Shown here: one piece after another, positions 33,215 through 42,833 of the stretch
Layout: the number at the start of each line of letters is the position of its first letter
How positions within the stretch are numbered: the first letter of the stretch is position 1
Assembly: GCF_036867415.1 (NCBI RefSeq)
Contig: NZ_JBAJHU010000005.1
Span: 186,001-250,000, forward strand
Reading direction: 5' to 3'
Source: Rossellomorea sp036867415
GTDB lineage: Bacteria > Bacillota > Bacilli > Bacillales > Bacillaceae_B
DNA length: 64,000 nt
Translations under genes and position numbers: made by a program
The notes under the pieces: model-generated
Database searches by the model: none
Told to the model about the DNA's origin: nothing
What the model saw: only the letters and a program-made list of their open reading frames with translations

Positions 33215-34381
33215 ATGAGTGTGTACAGGAAAAAAATGAAATTATACATATATTATATGCTGGTATTCACATTATTGTTTGTTCTGGTCTCTAAGGAAGT
33301 CCAAGCAGCCCCATCGGTGAGTGCCCAAAGAGCCATACTGATGGATGGGGAGACGGGAAGGGTGTTGTTTGAAAAGGATGCTCACAGCACGAGCAGGATC
33401 GCAAGCATCACCAAAATCATGACAGCGGTACTTGCGATTGAATCCGGTAAGATGGATGAAAAAGTGACTGTTTCCCCGAATGCAGAAGGAACGGAGGGGT
33501 CATCACTTTACTTGAAAGCAGGGGAGAAGATAAAGCTTGAAGATCTGGTCTATGGATTGATGCTCAGATCAGGAAATGATTCGGCAGTTGCCATCGCAGA
33601 GGCAGTAGGAGGGAGCCTTGAAGGATTTGTGCATTTGATGAATCAAAAAGCTGCTGAAATCGGCATGAAGAATTCACATTTTTCTAACCCGCATGGATTG
33701 GATGATCATGAAGATCACTATTCAACAGCCTATGACATGGCATTATTAACCAAATATGCAATGGAAAACGAACATTATAAGAAGATCTCGGGTACCAAAG
33801 TCCATACTGCCCCTAACCCTGAAGAAAAATGGGATCGTAAATGGAAAAATAAAAACAGGATGGTGACCGAGCTGTATAAACATAGTACAGGGGGCAAGAC
33901 CGGATATACGAAAAGGGCTAAAAGAACGCTTGTCTCCACTGCTTCTAAGGACGGGGAGAACCTAATCGCCGTGACATTGAATGCACCGGATGATTGGAAT
34001 GATCACATCGGCATGTTTGAATATGGATTTGAACAATTTGATTATAAAACAGTCCTGGAAGACGGTATCATTAAGAAATTTGATGATGAATTTTATAAAG
34101 GCAGGATATATGTAAAACGCGATGTGATTATGTCTCTCAAGGATGAAGAAGATCAATTGGTAAGAATAGAATACAAAATGATTAAACCTCAACAAGAATG
34201 GAGGAACAAAGAAAAAATACCAGACGTTGTAGGCAAGGCAGTCATCTATTTAGATGATAAAGAAGTAGATTCACTCCCGGTATTCTTTAAGAGTGAGAAG
34301 GAACCCCAGGAAGAGAAAAGCTGGTGGAAGTTTTGGGCGTATTCATTTGAGGCATTCCTTGGAGTAAGTCAACATGGTTAA
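33215..34381 (+). CDS. dacB: D-alanyl-D-alanine carboxypeptidase DacB
   Basis: A 388-residue PBP5* type enzyme with a signal peptide (cleavage near VQA-A32), the S64-x-x-K67 active site (ASITK), the SGN triad and the KTG motif (GGKTGYT). A C-terminal helix likely anchors it to the outer forespore membrane. It controls cortex cross-linking from the mother cell side. AAAGGGGT precedes the ATG. The stop overlaps spmA. Confidence 0.94.
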   Translation: MSVYRKKMKLYIYYMLVFTLLFVLVSKEVQAAPSVSAQRAILMDGETGRVLFEKDAHSTSRIASITKIMTAVLAIESGKMDEKVTVSPNAEGTEGSSLYLKAGEKIKLEDLVYGLMLRSGNDSAVAIAEAVGGSLEGFVHLMNQKAAEIGMKNSHFSNPHGLDDHEDHYSTAYDMALLTKYAMENEHYKKISGTKVHTAPNPEEKWDRKWKNKNRMVTELYKHSTGGKTGYTKRAKRTLVSTASKDGENLIAVTLNAPDDWNDHIGMFEYGFEQFDYKTVLEDGIIKKFDDEFYKGRIYVKRDVIMSLKDEEDQLVRIEYKMIKPQQEWRNKEKIPDVVGKAVIYLDDKEVDSLPVFFKSEKEPQEEKSWWKFWAYSFEAFLGVSQHG

Positions 34382-34967
34382 TCTGATCTGGGTGGGGATG
34401 ACCATTATCGGACTTGTATTTGCCATCATCAATGGAAGGATGGAAGAAATAAATGAAGCAATTTTCAAGTCGGCAAATGAAGCGGTTACGCTTTGTATCG
34501 GATTAATCAGTGTTCTCGTTTTCTGGCTTGGAATCATGAGGATTGCACAGGAAGCTGGATTGCTTGAGAAACTCGCTAAACTGTTCCGGCCGTTTGTGAA
34601 ACGCTTATTTCCGGAAATTCCCGATGATCACCCTGCCATGGGTTATATCCTCTCAAATATGATCGCAAACATGTTTGGGCTGGGAAATGCTGCAACTCCC
34701 CTTGGGATCAAAGCGATGGAACAGCTGAAAATATTAAACGGAGGTCGGGATTCCGCAAGCAGATCCATGATCACTTTTTTAGCCATCAACACATCAAGCC
34801 TTACGATCATCCCTACCACTGTCATTGCCATTCGAATGAAATACGATTCGGCATCGCCGACAGAAATAGTCGGTCCTACGTTAATCGCCACCATGATATC
34901 CACCATAGGTGCTATATTGATAGACCGGTATTTTCATTACAGACGTACACGTCGCGAGGTGAAATAG
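34374..34967 (+). CDS. spmA: Spore maturation protein A
   Basis: A 197-residue membrane protein of the nucleoside-transporter-like (Gate domain) family, with the typical GLGNAATPLGIKAME segment. It works with SpmB in spore core dehydration. It overlaps dacB by eight bases. Confidence 0.93.
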   Translation: MVNLIWVGMTIIGLVFAIINGRMEEINEAIFKSANEAVTLCIGLISVLVFWLGIMRIAQEAGLLEKLAKLFRPFVKRLFPEIPDDHPAMGYILSNMIANMFGLGNAATPLGIKAMEQLKILNGGRDSASRSMITFLAINTSSLTIIPTTVIAIRMKYDSASPTEIVGPTLIATMISTIGAILIDRYFHYRRTRREVK

Positions 34968-35498
34968 ATGCAATGGATTTCTACTATATCACTGTGGCTG
35001 ATCCCGATCATGATCGGGTTCATACTAATCTATGGAACGCTAAAGAAAGTCCCCACATACGAAGTGTTTGTCGAAGGAGGCAAAGAGGGAGTAAAAATAG
35101 CGATATCCATCATTCCTTTTTTGATAGGGATGCTTGTCGCAATCACTGTTTTTAGAGAATCCGGGGCATTGGAATTCTTTGTCAGCCTCATGCAGCCAGC
35201 TCTGCTTGCTCTGGGCATTCCACCTGAGATAGTCCCGCTCGCCATAATCCGGCCGATCTCAGGCACAGCGGCTCTCGGGATGATGAGCGATATCGTGGCT
35301 GCATACGGCCCTGATTCCTTTATCGGCAGACTTGCATCCACCCTGCAGGGAAGCACCGATACAACCCTTTACGTCCTGACAGTTTACTTCGGTGCAGTGG
35401 GAATCCGGAAAATGGGCGATGCCCTCAAAGTCGGCCTGCTTGCAGACATAGTCGGAATAGCAGCCGCCATCTTCATCGTCACCATCATGTTTGCTTGA
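34968..35498 (+). CDS. spmB: Spore maturation protein B
   Basis: A 176-residue membrane protein with the GTAALGMM and GSTDTTLYVLTVYFGAVG signatures of SpmB. It starts directly at the spmA stop, so the two are translated together. Mutants in B. subtilis make spores with reduced dehydration and heat resistance. Confidence 0.93.
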   Translation: MQWISTISLWLIPIMIGFILIYGTLKKVPTYEVFVEGGKEGVKIAISIIPFLIGMLVAITVFRESGALEFFVSLMQPALLALGIPPEIVPLAIIRPISGTAALGMMSDIVAAYGPDSFIGRLASTLQGSTDTTLYVLTVYFGAVGIRKMGDALKVGLLADIVGIAAAIFIVTIMFA

Positions 35499-35557
35499 TA
35501 ACTAGTAACTTCATTAGCATGAAGGAATGGAAATAGTCGGTAAAGCGATATTCAAAA

Positions 35558-35586
35558 CCAAAACAGCCCTCGAGCTGTTTTTTCTT
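35558..35586 (+). terminator. Terminator of dacB-spmAB
   Basis: AAACAGC / GCTGTTT stem with a CCTCGA loop and a T-run. It lies inside an open frame upstream of rluB, which helps rule out the longer rluB start. Confidence 0.8.
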
Positions 35587-35664
35587 TTTGCCTTTCTATT
35601 TTGTCCCGATTATGTAATAATTCATGAAGACAAAAGTTTTGAAAATCAGAAGAGGTGGAATACC

Positions 35665-36396
35665 GTGGAACGTTTACAAAAAGTAATTGCTCACAGCGGC
35701 GTGGCATCAAGACGAAAATCCGAGCAGTTAATCATAGAAGGTAAAGTGAAAGTGAATGGAAATGTCGTGAAAGAGCTTGGGACAAAGGTATCGTCTTCAG
35801 ACAAAGTCGAAGTGAACGGTGTGCAGATCGAACGGGAGAACAAAGTGTACTATCTGTTATACAAGCCGAGAGGTGTTATTTCAGCCGTCACGGATGATAA
35901 AGATCGTAAAGTTGTAACGGACTTCTTCCCTGAAATCGAAGAAAGGATCTATCCAGTCGGCCGTCTTGATTATGACACATCCGGCCTGCTCCTTCTGACG
36001 AATGATGGGGAATTCGCCAATCTACTTATGCATCCAAGCAGTCAAATTGAAAAGACCTATGTAGCAAGGTTGAAAGGGATTCCCCCTAAATTCAAAATCC
36101 GGGAACTAGAAAAAGGCATAAAGCTTGAAGACGGCGTGACCGCTCCTGCGAAAGTGAAAGTACTCAGCATCGACAAAAAGCAAGGCAAATCGATTGCCGA
36201 AATCAGCATCCATGAAGGAAGGAACCGTCAAGTCCGCAGAATGTTCGAAGCAATCGGTTTTCCCGTACAGAAACTGAAGCGGGAGAGATTTGCGTTTCTT
36301 ACACTCCACGGCTTAAATGCCGGTGAAGGACGCGAGCTGACGCCTCATGAAGTCAAACAGTTGAGAACTCTTGCCGAAACGGGCAGCATCCGATAA
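35665..36396 (+). CDS. rluB: 23S rRNA pseudouridine synthase RluB
   Basis: A 243-residue RsuA/RluB family enzyme with an N-terminal S4 RNA-binding domain (RLQKVIAHSGVASRRKSEQLI) and the catalytic Asp in GRLDYDTSGLL. A GRNRQVRRM motif lies near the C-terminus. GTG 35665 is chosen because AGAGGTGG precedes it and the length equals B. subtilis RluB; the longer frame crosses a terminator. Confidence 0.92.
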   Translation: MERLQKVIAHSGVASRRKSEQLIIEGKVKVNGNVVKELGTKVSSSDKVEVNGVQIERENKVYYLLYKPRGVISAVTDDKDRKVVTDFFPEIEERIYPVGRLDYDTSGLLLLTNDGEFANLLMHPSSQIEKTYVARLKGIPPKFKIRELEKGIKLEDGVTAPAKVKVLSIDKKQGKSIAEISIHEGRNRQVRRMFEAIGFPVQKLKRERFAFLTLHGLNAGEGRELTPHEVKQLRTLAETGSIR

Positions 36397-36457
36397 GAAT
36401 GAAGTGAAATGTCACACATCCTTCATATATTCAAGCTTTGAAATAAGGGATAGATGA

Positions 36458-36558
36458 TATAATGAGAAGGGAATTTTCCTTACTGTGAAGGTGAATTCCC
36501 TACATAGAAATAGTGATAACTGGCTTATTTGTAGGGACTGATCATATTATCAGGCCCT
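36458..36558 (+). promoter_or_regulatory. resA promoter region with two leader hairpins
   Basis: TATAAT at 36458-36463 has only a weak -35. Within the following 100 bases are AGGGAATT (36468) pairing with AATTCCCT (36494), with an inner CCTT/AAGG stem, and AGGGACTGAT (36533) pairing with ATCAGGCCCT (36549). Neither stem ends in a proper T-run. They may be leader structures of the resABC transcript. Confidence 0.35.
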
Positions 36559-36622
36559 TTCCTGTTGTTAAGAGTATCATTTCCAATTGTGAGAACGATT
36601 ACATTGGTGGAGGGATCGTTAC

Positions 36623-37153
36623 GTGAACAAAAAGAAACGCAGACTGCTTATAAGAAGCATCATACTCATCCTGCTGATCTCTGCGGTTGTGTATACGCTG
36701 TATGCCAATTTTACAAAAGACGAGAGAGGGCAGATACAAGCAGGAGATAAAGCCCCTGATTTTGTACTGACAGATATGGAAGGTAAAAAACACAAACTTT
36801 CGGAGTATGAGGGCCAAGGGGTATTCCTGAACTTCTGGGGTACATGGTGTAAACCTTGTGAAAAAGAAATGCCATATATGAACAATCAATACAAACAATT
36901 TAAAGATCAAGGCGTTCAAGTGCTCGCTGTCAATGTGAGTGAGTCAGAGTTTTTGGTCAATCGGTTCGTTTCGAAGCATAACCTTGAATTCCCGATTGTC
37001 ATTGATAAAAACGGTGAAGTATTGAATGCTTATGGTGTGGATCCGCTGCCAACCACCTTTTTGATCAATCCTGACGGAGAAGTCGTTAAAGTCATTACAG
37101 GCACCATGACAGAAGAGGATATTAAAGAACATATGGAAAGTATCACGCCTTGA
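36623..37153 (+). CDS. resA: Thiol-disulfide oxidoreductase ResA
   Basis: A 176-residue membrane-anchored thioredoxin-like protein. A signal anchor (LLIRSIILILLISAVVYTLY) is followed by a thioredoxin fold with the CKPCEK active site in WGTWCKPCEKEMP. Outside the membrane it reduces apocytochrome c so that haem can be attached by ResB-ResC. GTG start after GGTGGAGGG. Confidence 0.94.
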   Translation: MNKKKRRLLIRSIILILLISAVVYTLYANFTKDERGQIQAGDKAPDFVLTDMEGKKHKLSEYEGQGVFLNFWGTWCKPCEKEMPYMNNQYKQFKDQGVQVLAVNVSESEFLVNRFVSKHNLEFPIVIDKNGEVLNAYGVDPLPTTFLINPDGEVVKVITGTMTEEDIKEHMESITP

Positions 37154-37186
37154 TATCCATTGAACTACGATTAAGGAGTTTTATTC

Positions 37187-38845
37187 ATGAAGGAAATAAA
37201 ATGTGAATGCGGACACGTCAACCCGATTGGGACCGTTCTCTGTGAGTCATGCGGACGTGCCCTAACATCCAAAGCACAAGAAGAAAAACTGCATGATATG
37301 CGCTATGAAGGCAGTGCAAGGCGATCTCAAACGTATAATAAATCGATCATCGATAAAGTGTGGAATTTCTTTTCATCTGTTAAAGTTGGAGTATGGCTGA
37401 TCGTCATTACCCTGATCGCATCGGCGGTTGGGACGATATTGCCTCAAGAACAGTACATCCCTTCTGCACTCCCGCCCGAACAATATTATGAGGAAGTATA
37501 CGGATTTTTCGGGAAATTGTATTACACCCTCGGTTTCCACGATTTGTACAGTTCCTGGTGGTATCTGTTATTAATCGCTTCAATCGGGATATCATTGGTC
37601 ATCTGCAGCCTGGATCGCGTTATTCCATTGCATCGTGCTCTGAAGACCCAGCGTGTTTCACGTCATGAAAGCTTTCTAAAGCGTCAGCGGGTATACGGAG
37701 TGACAGAAACGACGAACATAGATGATAACCTTGATACAATCAAGAAAAAGCTGAGAGCGAAGAAGTACAAGATCCGTGAAGAAGACGGAAACATCCTTGC
37801 TGAGAAAAATCGTTTTTCCAGGTGGGGTCCTTATGTCAATCACGTAGGGCTGATCATCTTCCTGATCGGCGGGATGCTCCGATTCGTCCCGGGGATGTAT
37901 ATCGATGAAACCGTTTGGATCCGCGAAGGTGAGAAGAAAGCCGTTCCGGGTACAAAAGATGAGTATTACATCGAGAATAAAAATTTCACTCTGGAGAATT
38001 ATGATGCTGAGGATAAAGAGGTCTTTCAGCAAACAATTAAAAATGCAGGCACGATTGCAAAAAATTATCAATCCGATGTTGTGCTGTATAAAGAATCAGG
38101 AAATACCCTTCCAGGTGAAAATGCAGAACTGAAAATGGAAAAAGAGGATTCAATAAAAGTAAATCATCCATTAAAATTTGAAAACTTCGCAGTATATCAA
38201 ACCAGTTACAAATTAGATGAATTCAAGTCGATGTCTTTTACATTTGATAACAAGGAAAGCGAAAAGACATTCGGGGAGTTCACCGTTGATTTATTCGATC
38301 CGAAACACAAATATGATTTCGGTGATGGATACAGTGTTGAGTTAATGGGATACTACCCTAACTTTACAGGCTTTGATGAAAAAGGGGAGCCGGTTTCAGA
38401 TAAACCTATTCCTGATAACCCCGCCTTCCTGTTTAAAATGTTCTCTCCTGAAAAGCCGGAAGGTGAAATCAGTTTTGTCGGGATCAGAAAAAACCTCGAA
38501 CCGCTTGGTGAGAATGAATATAAGCTCTCTTTTGCAGGTGTGGAAACCCGTGACGTATCGGCATTGACTGTTCATAAGGATCTGACCCTGTGGATTATTG
38601 CTCTTGGAGGGGCTATATTTATGATAGGGGTTGTTCAAGGTGCATATTGGCATCACCGCAGAATCTGGTTCAGAAGAAGCGGGGCTGGCAGTTTAATAGC
38701 AGCCGGACATACAAATAAAGGCTGGTTCGGCTTGAAAAACGAGCTAAAAGGAATTCTTGAAGGTACGGATATCGAAATGCCTGAGGATCAGCAAGAAAAG
38801 GAAGAGGTAAGGAGGAACAAGGATGACAGCGACATCGATGGCTGA
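37187..38845 (+). CDS. resB: Cytochrome c biogenesis protein ResB
   Basis: A 552-residue Ccs1/ResB protein. An N-terminal zinc-ribbon-like CxCGHxNPxxTxLCxxCG segment is followed by membrane helices near residues 65, 125 and 210, a long extracytoplasmic domain and a final helix near residue 465. With ResC it carries and attaches haem. It overlaps resC by 23 bases. Confidence 0.94.
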   Translation: MKEIKCECGHVNPIGTVLCESCGRALTSKAQEEKLHDMRYEGSARRSQTYNKSIIDKVWNFFSSVKVGVWLIVITLIASAVGTILPQEQYIPSALPPEQYYEEVYGFFGKLYYTLGFHDLYSSWWYLLLIASIGISLVICSLDRVIPLHRALKTQRVSRHESFLKRQRVYGVTETTNIDDNLDTIKKKLRAKKYKIREEDGNILAEKNRFSRWGPYVNHVGLIIFLIGGMLRFVPGMYIDETVWIREGEKKAVPGTKDEYYIENKNFTLENYDAEDKEVFQQTIKNAGTIAKNYQSDVVLYKESGNTLPGENAELKMEKEDSIKVNHPLKFENFAVYQTSYKLDEFKSMSFTFDNKESEKTFGEFTVDLFDPKHKYDFGDGYSVELMGYYPNFTGFDEKGEPVSDKPIPDNPAFLFKMFSPEKPEGEISFVGIRKNLEPLGENEYKLSFAGVETRDVSALTVHKDLTLWIIALGGAIFMIGVVQGAYWHHRRIWFRRSGAGSLIAAGHTNKGWFGLKNELKGILEGTDIEMPEDQQEKEEVRRNKDDSDIDG

Positions 38846-40013
38846 ATGGAGCAGTAATTTACTCTATATCGCTTTTATCATGTATTTAGTTGCAACATTG
38901 TTTCTTGGCGGAAGCATCCGTCAAAAGAATACGACAGAAACAAATCAGCGCAAGTGGGGACTTATCGGTATTGTGATCACCATAATAGGGTTTGCGGCTC
39001 AACTTGGCTTTTTCTTCTTGAGATGGGCAGTGGCTGGACATGCTCCTGTAAGTAATCTATTTGAATATACGACCTTCTTCGGTATGACACTCGTAGGGGC
39101 ATTTATTATCATTTACTTTATTTACCGGAAAACGATTCTCGGTGTGGTGGCCCTGCCCATCGCGCTGTTGATCATCGCGTATGCCAGCATGTTCCCTAAA
39201 GATATCAATCCGCTGATTCCCGCGCTTCAAAGTGACTGGTTGAAGATACACGTAACGACAGTAGCTGCGGGTGAGGCGATTCTCGCCATCAGCTTTGTAG
39301 CAGGATTGATCTATTTATTGAAGTCTGTTGATCATGTGAAAGGGAGCAGGCAGTCCTTCTGGCTTGAAACAGTCATGTATGGGATTATCGTGGTTCTCGG
39401 TTTCATAGTGGCATCCACAGGATTTACTCTATCGAATTATGAAGCAACTTTTAACTACGTTAATCAGCAGGGGCAGGAGGCCGTTTCAGAATATACACTT
39501 CCTGCAATTGTCGGACCGAATGAAGGTGTGCTGGTAACGAAAGGCGTCATGCAGCCTTTGGCTGAGATGCCGGGACTGATCAATGCAAAGAAATTGAACA
39601 CGGTCATTTGGTCATTTATCATCGGGACCGTATTATACGCAATATTGCGCCTGGTGTTCAGAAAGCGCATCGCAGCCAAGCTGCAGCCTGCAGTTAAGAA
39701 TGTCAACTTGGACTTGATGGACGAAATCGGCTATCGATCAGTCCTGATCGGGTTCCCGGTATTTACATTGGGCGGATTGATCTTTGCTATGATCTGGGCC
39801 CAAATCGCCTGGACCAGGTTCTGGGGCTGGGACCCTAAAGAAGTATGGGCGCTTATCACATTCTTGTTTTATGCCGCTTTCCTGCATCTGCGGCTCTCGA
39901 AGGGATGGCATGGGGAAAAGTCAGCATGGCTTGCCGTTATCGGTTTCGTCATCATCATGTTTAACCTCGTAGCTGTAAACCTTATCATCGCAGGATTACA
40001 TTCATATGCATAA
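38823..40013 (+). CDS. resC: Cytochrome c biogenesis protein ResC
   Basis: A 396-residue CcsA-type protein with about eight membrane helices. The tryptophan-rich WD haem-binding motif is AWTRFWGWDPKEVWALI near residue 325, and histidines lie on either side (HAPVSNLFEY and HLRLSKGWHG). It exports haem and, with ResB, forms the synthase. AAGGAGGAAC lies inside resB. Confidence 0.94.
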   Translation: MTATSMAEWSSNLLYIAFIMYLVATLFLGGSIRQKNTTETNQRKWGLIGIVITIIGFAAQLGFFFLRWAVAGHAPVSNLFEYTTFFGMTLVGAFIIIYFIYRKTILGVVALPIALLIIAYASMFPKDINPLIPALQSDWLKIHVTTVAAGEAILAISFVAGLIYLLKSVDHVKGSRQSFWLETVMYGIIVVLGFIVASTGFTLSNYEATFNYVNQQGQEAVSEYTLPAIVGPNEGVLVTKGVMQPLAEMPGLINAKKLNTVIWSFIIGTVLYAILRLVFRKRIAAKLQPAVKNVNLDLMDEIGYRSVLIGFPVFTLGGLIFAMIWAQIAWTRFWGWDPKEVWALITFLFYAAFLHLRLSKGWHGEKSAWLAVIGFVIIMFNLVAVNLIIAGLHSYA

Positions 40014-40028
40014 ATACGTGTAACCGGG

Positions 40029-40077
40029 AGGCTGACGAAAACGGGAATCAAATTCTCTTTGAGTCAGCTTCTTTTTT
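40029..40077 (+). terminator. Terminator after resC
   Basis: AGGCTGAC / GTCAGCTT stem and six T residues. resDE may have its own promoter in the 110 bases that follow. Confidence 0.72.
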
Positions 40078-40126
40078 CAATTACAATAAAGGTAATGATA
40101 CTAGTACATAAAAGGGGGACTTACCC

Positions 40127-40843
40127 GTGGAAGAAAGCATTCGCATTTTGATTGTAGATGATGAAGACCGCATCCGGCGATTACTGAAGATGTATCTGGA
40201 AAGAGAAAATTATTTCATCGATGAAGCAGAAAACGGTGAAGAAGCTTTAGAAAAAGCATTAGAAAACGAATATGATTGTATACTGCTGGATATTATGATG
40301 CCGGGTATGGATGGAATCGAAGTGTGCAAACATCTCCGTGAGACAAAATCCACCCCTGTTATTATGCTTACGGCAAAAGGTGAAGAAGTAAACAGGGTGC
40401 AAGGATTTGAGGTAGGGACAGACGATTATATCGTAAAACCATTTTCGCCAAGGGAAGTGGTGTTGAGAGTGAAAGCGCTGCTTAGACGTTCTTCGAAATC
40501 AAATTACATACAAACAGAAGCAAAGGCGAAAGATCTGATTGTATATCCTCATCTGACGATCGATAACGATGCTCATCGAGTAACGGCCGATGGAGTGGAT
40601 GTTAACTTGACCCCGAAAGAATATGAACTTCTTTACTTCCTTGCGAAAGCTCCGGATAAAGTTTTCGATCGCGAACACCTGCTTAAAGAAGTATGGCATT
40701 ATGAGTTTTTTGGGGACTTGCGGACTGTAGACACCCATGTGAAACGGTTAAGAGAGAAGCTGAATAAAGTATCTGAAATGGCTGCAAAAATGATCGTCAC
40801 AGTCTGGGGAGTGGGATATAAGTTCGAGGTTACGAATGAATGA
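40127..40843 (+). CDS. resD: Response regulator ResD
   Basis: A 238-residue OmpR-type regulator. The receiver has the DD pair near residue 10, phospho-Asp in LLDIMMPGMDG and the Lys in IVKPFSP. The C-terminal winged helix ends in RTVDTHVKRLREKL. It controls aerobic and anaerobic respiration genes, including resABC. GTG start after AAAGGGGG. It overlaps resE by four bases. Confidence 0.95.
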   Translation: MEESIRILIVDDEDRIRRLLKMYLERENYFIDEAENGEEALEKALENEYDCILLDIMMPGMDGIEVCKHLRETKSTPVIMLTAKGEEVNRVQGFEVGTDDYIVKPFSPREVVLRVKALLRRSSKSNYIQTEAKAKDLIVYPHLTIDNDAHRVTADGVDVNLTPKEYELLYFLAKAPDKVFDREHLLKEVWHYEFFGDLRTVDTHVKRLREKLNKVSEMAAKMIVTVWGVGYKFEVTNE

Positions 40844-42609
40844 GACTTTGGCGCAGTGTAGTAGGAAAACTATGGGTCACCATCTTATTGCTGGTCTCAT
40901 TTGTCCTCTTTATTTTGACGATTTTACTGCTGGAGTTTTTTCAAAACTACCATGTGGACGAAGTCAAAAATGAATTAACGAATACAGCAGAAAAAGTGGC
41001 AAGGGTCGTTGAAAACCATGAAGACCTGGACTTAGGCATGGAGCTTGGAAAGGAAATCATTGACGAGCCGGTCAATATCCTTATTGTGCTCGACGACAAC
41101 AAAACCGTGTATTCACATGATTCAAAAGGAAGTCACCGGGAAATCCACCAATTAATTATGAACGATCACTATCTGCAGAGAGTCAATGCAGAAAAGACGT
41201 TAATAAAAGAATTCGAATTGTCTGCTGATTCATCGTCCAACAGATATGAAAATATCATCGTGGTCGGAACTCCGCTGCATATTGAAGAAGGTGATGGAGC
41301 TGTCTATTTATATCAGTCACTTGGCGTGATTAAAGATACTACCAGGCAGACGACAAAATTAATCCTTCTTGCTGCAGGGATTGCGATCATCCTGACGACG
41401 ATTTTTGCCTTCTTCCTTTCAACCAGAATTACAGCCCCGCTAAGAAAAATGAGGGAAGCAGCGTTTGAGGTGGCAAAAGGGAAGTTCGATACGAAGGTGC
41501 CGATCCTGACGAAAGATGAAATAGGGGAACTTGCTACCGGGTTCAATCAGATGGGGAGACAGCTTAAGTTTCATATCAATGCATTGAGCCAGGAGAAAGA
41601 ACAGCTTTCAAGCATTCTGAGCAGTATGGCTGACGGTGTTATTACGTTCAACCGGGATGGGACGATACTGATTACCAACCCACCGGCAGATCGGTTCCTT
41701 CAGCAGTGGTATTACGAAAAAAGTGACAAAAGTGATGAACCTATACCGACATCGGTTAAGGAACTACTTCAGAATGTAGTGGTCACGGAGACGGAACAGA
41801 CAGGGGAAATCACTCTTCAGGGAAGGTCTTATGTTGTAATCGTCAGTCCGCTATACAACAACAATACCATCAGGGGTGCGGTTGTGGTGGTGCGTGATAT
41901 GACGGAAGAAAGAAGGCTGGATAAGCTTCGAAAGGACTTTATAGCTAATGTATCCCATGAACTCCGCACCCCTATTTCCATGCTGCAGGGATATAGTGAA
42001 GCGATTGTGGATGATATCGCAGAATCGGAAGAAGAAAAGAAGGAAATTGCAAGGATCATCTATGATGAATCCCTGAGGATGGGACGCCTGGTAAATGACC
42101 TTCTCGATCTTGCAAGGATGGAAGCGGGACATATCATGTTAAATAAAGAGTCTGTTCCGATCATGCCGTTTACGGAAAGAGTGACGAATAAATTCCTTGG
42201 GATTGCAAGGGAAAACAGCGTCTCTATTTATTTTGAAAGCAATGTGAATTCACAAATGGAAATGGCGATGGACCCTGACAGGATTGAGCAGGTATTAACG
42301 AATCTCATTGACAATGCAGTGAGGCACACTCCTCAAGATGGAACGGTGACCATTTCATTAACGGAAGAAAATGGTGGATTTTTATTTAACGTAAAAGATA
42401 CAGGATCGGGCATTCCGGAAGAAGATCTGCCTTTCGTCTTTGAACGCTTTTATAAGGCGGACAAGGCAAGGACCAGAGGGAAATCAGGCACCGGTCTCGG
42501 CTTGGCGATTGCTAAGAATATTATTGAAGCGCACAGTGGACATATACAGGTCCACAGTAAAATTGATCAGGGGACAACATTCACTTTCTTTCTTCCTTTT
42601 CAGTCATAA
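40840..42609 (+). CDS. resE: Sensor histidine kinase ResE
   Basis: A 589-residue kinase with two membrane helices (near residues 12-32 and 170-190) around an extracytoplasmic domain, then HAMP, PAS, the H-box VSHELRTPISM, the N-box LIDNAVRH and the G boxes DTGSGIPEEDL and GTGLGLAIAK. It phosphorylates ResD in response to oxygen limitation or nitric oxide. Confidence 0.95.
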   Translation: MRLWRSVVGKLWVTILLLVSFVLFILTILLLEFFQNYHVDEVKNELTNTAEKVARVVENHEDLDLGMELGKEIIDEPVNILIVLDDNKTVYSHDSKGSHREIHQLIMNDHYLQRVNAEKTLIKEFELSADSSSNRYENIIVVGTPLHIEEGDGAVYLYQSLGVIKDTTRQTTKLILLAAGIAIILTTIFAFFLSTRITAPLRKMREAAFEVAKGKFDTKVPILTKDEIGELATGFNQMGRQLKFHINALSQEKEQLSSILSSMADGVITFNRDGTILITNPPADRFLQQWYYEKSDKSDEPIPTSVKELLQNVVVTETEQTGEITLQGRSYVVIVSPLYNNNTIRGAVVVVRDMTEERRLDKLRKDFIANVSHELRTPISMLQGYSEAIVDDIAESEEEKKEIARIIYDESLRMGRLVNDLLDLARMEAGHIMLNKESVPIMPFTERVTNKFLGIARENSVSIYFESNVNSQMEMAMDPDRIEQVLTNLIDNAVRHTPQDGTVTISLTEENGGFLFNVKDTGSGIPEEDLPFVFERFYKADKARTRGKSGTGLGLAIAKNIIEAHSGHIQVHSKIDQGTTFTFFLPFQS

Positions 42610-42691
42610 ATCGATGAAAAACACTGCCCAATAAGGAATTTGAAGAAATGTGACGATAAATCTTGTTACATGGGGAACAATTTTTATCCTG

Positions 42692-42742
42692 AAAAGCCAA
42701 CAGTAGACACCTCGAACAGCAGGGAATACTGTTGGCTTTTTT
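42692..42742 (+). terminator. Terminator after resE
   Basis: AAAGCCAACAGTA / TACTGTTGGCTTT, a perfect 13-bp stem, then TTT. Confidence 0.9.
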
Positions 42743-42782
42743 AGATGAATGTCCGGATTAATACAGAAAAACTTTTCCACCG

Positions 42783-42808
42783 TGTAACATTTTTAATAAA
42801 TAATCGAC
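42783..42808 (+). promoter_or_regulatory. Sigma-X autoregulatory promoter
   Basis: TGTAAC (42783-42788), 16 bases, CGAC (42805-42808). This is the sigma-X consensus (TGTAAC - about 17 - CGAC), 26 bases before the sigX start. Confidence 0.8.
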
Positions 42809-42833
42809 TAATCAGTTGACGGGGAGGTATAAA

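Noticed and set aside
33019..33294. 91-residue frame between scpB and dacB
   Set aside because: It crosses the scpB terminator and the sigma-E promoter and overlaps the start of dacB in another frame.
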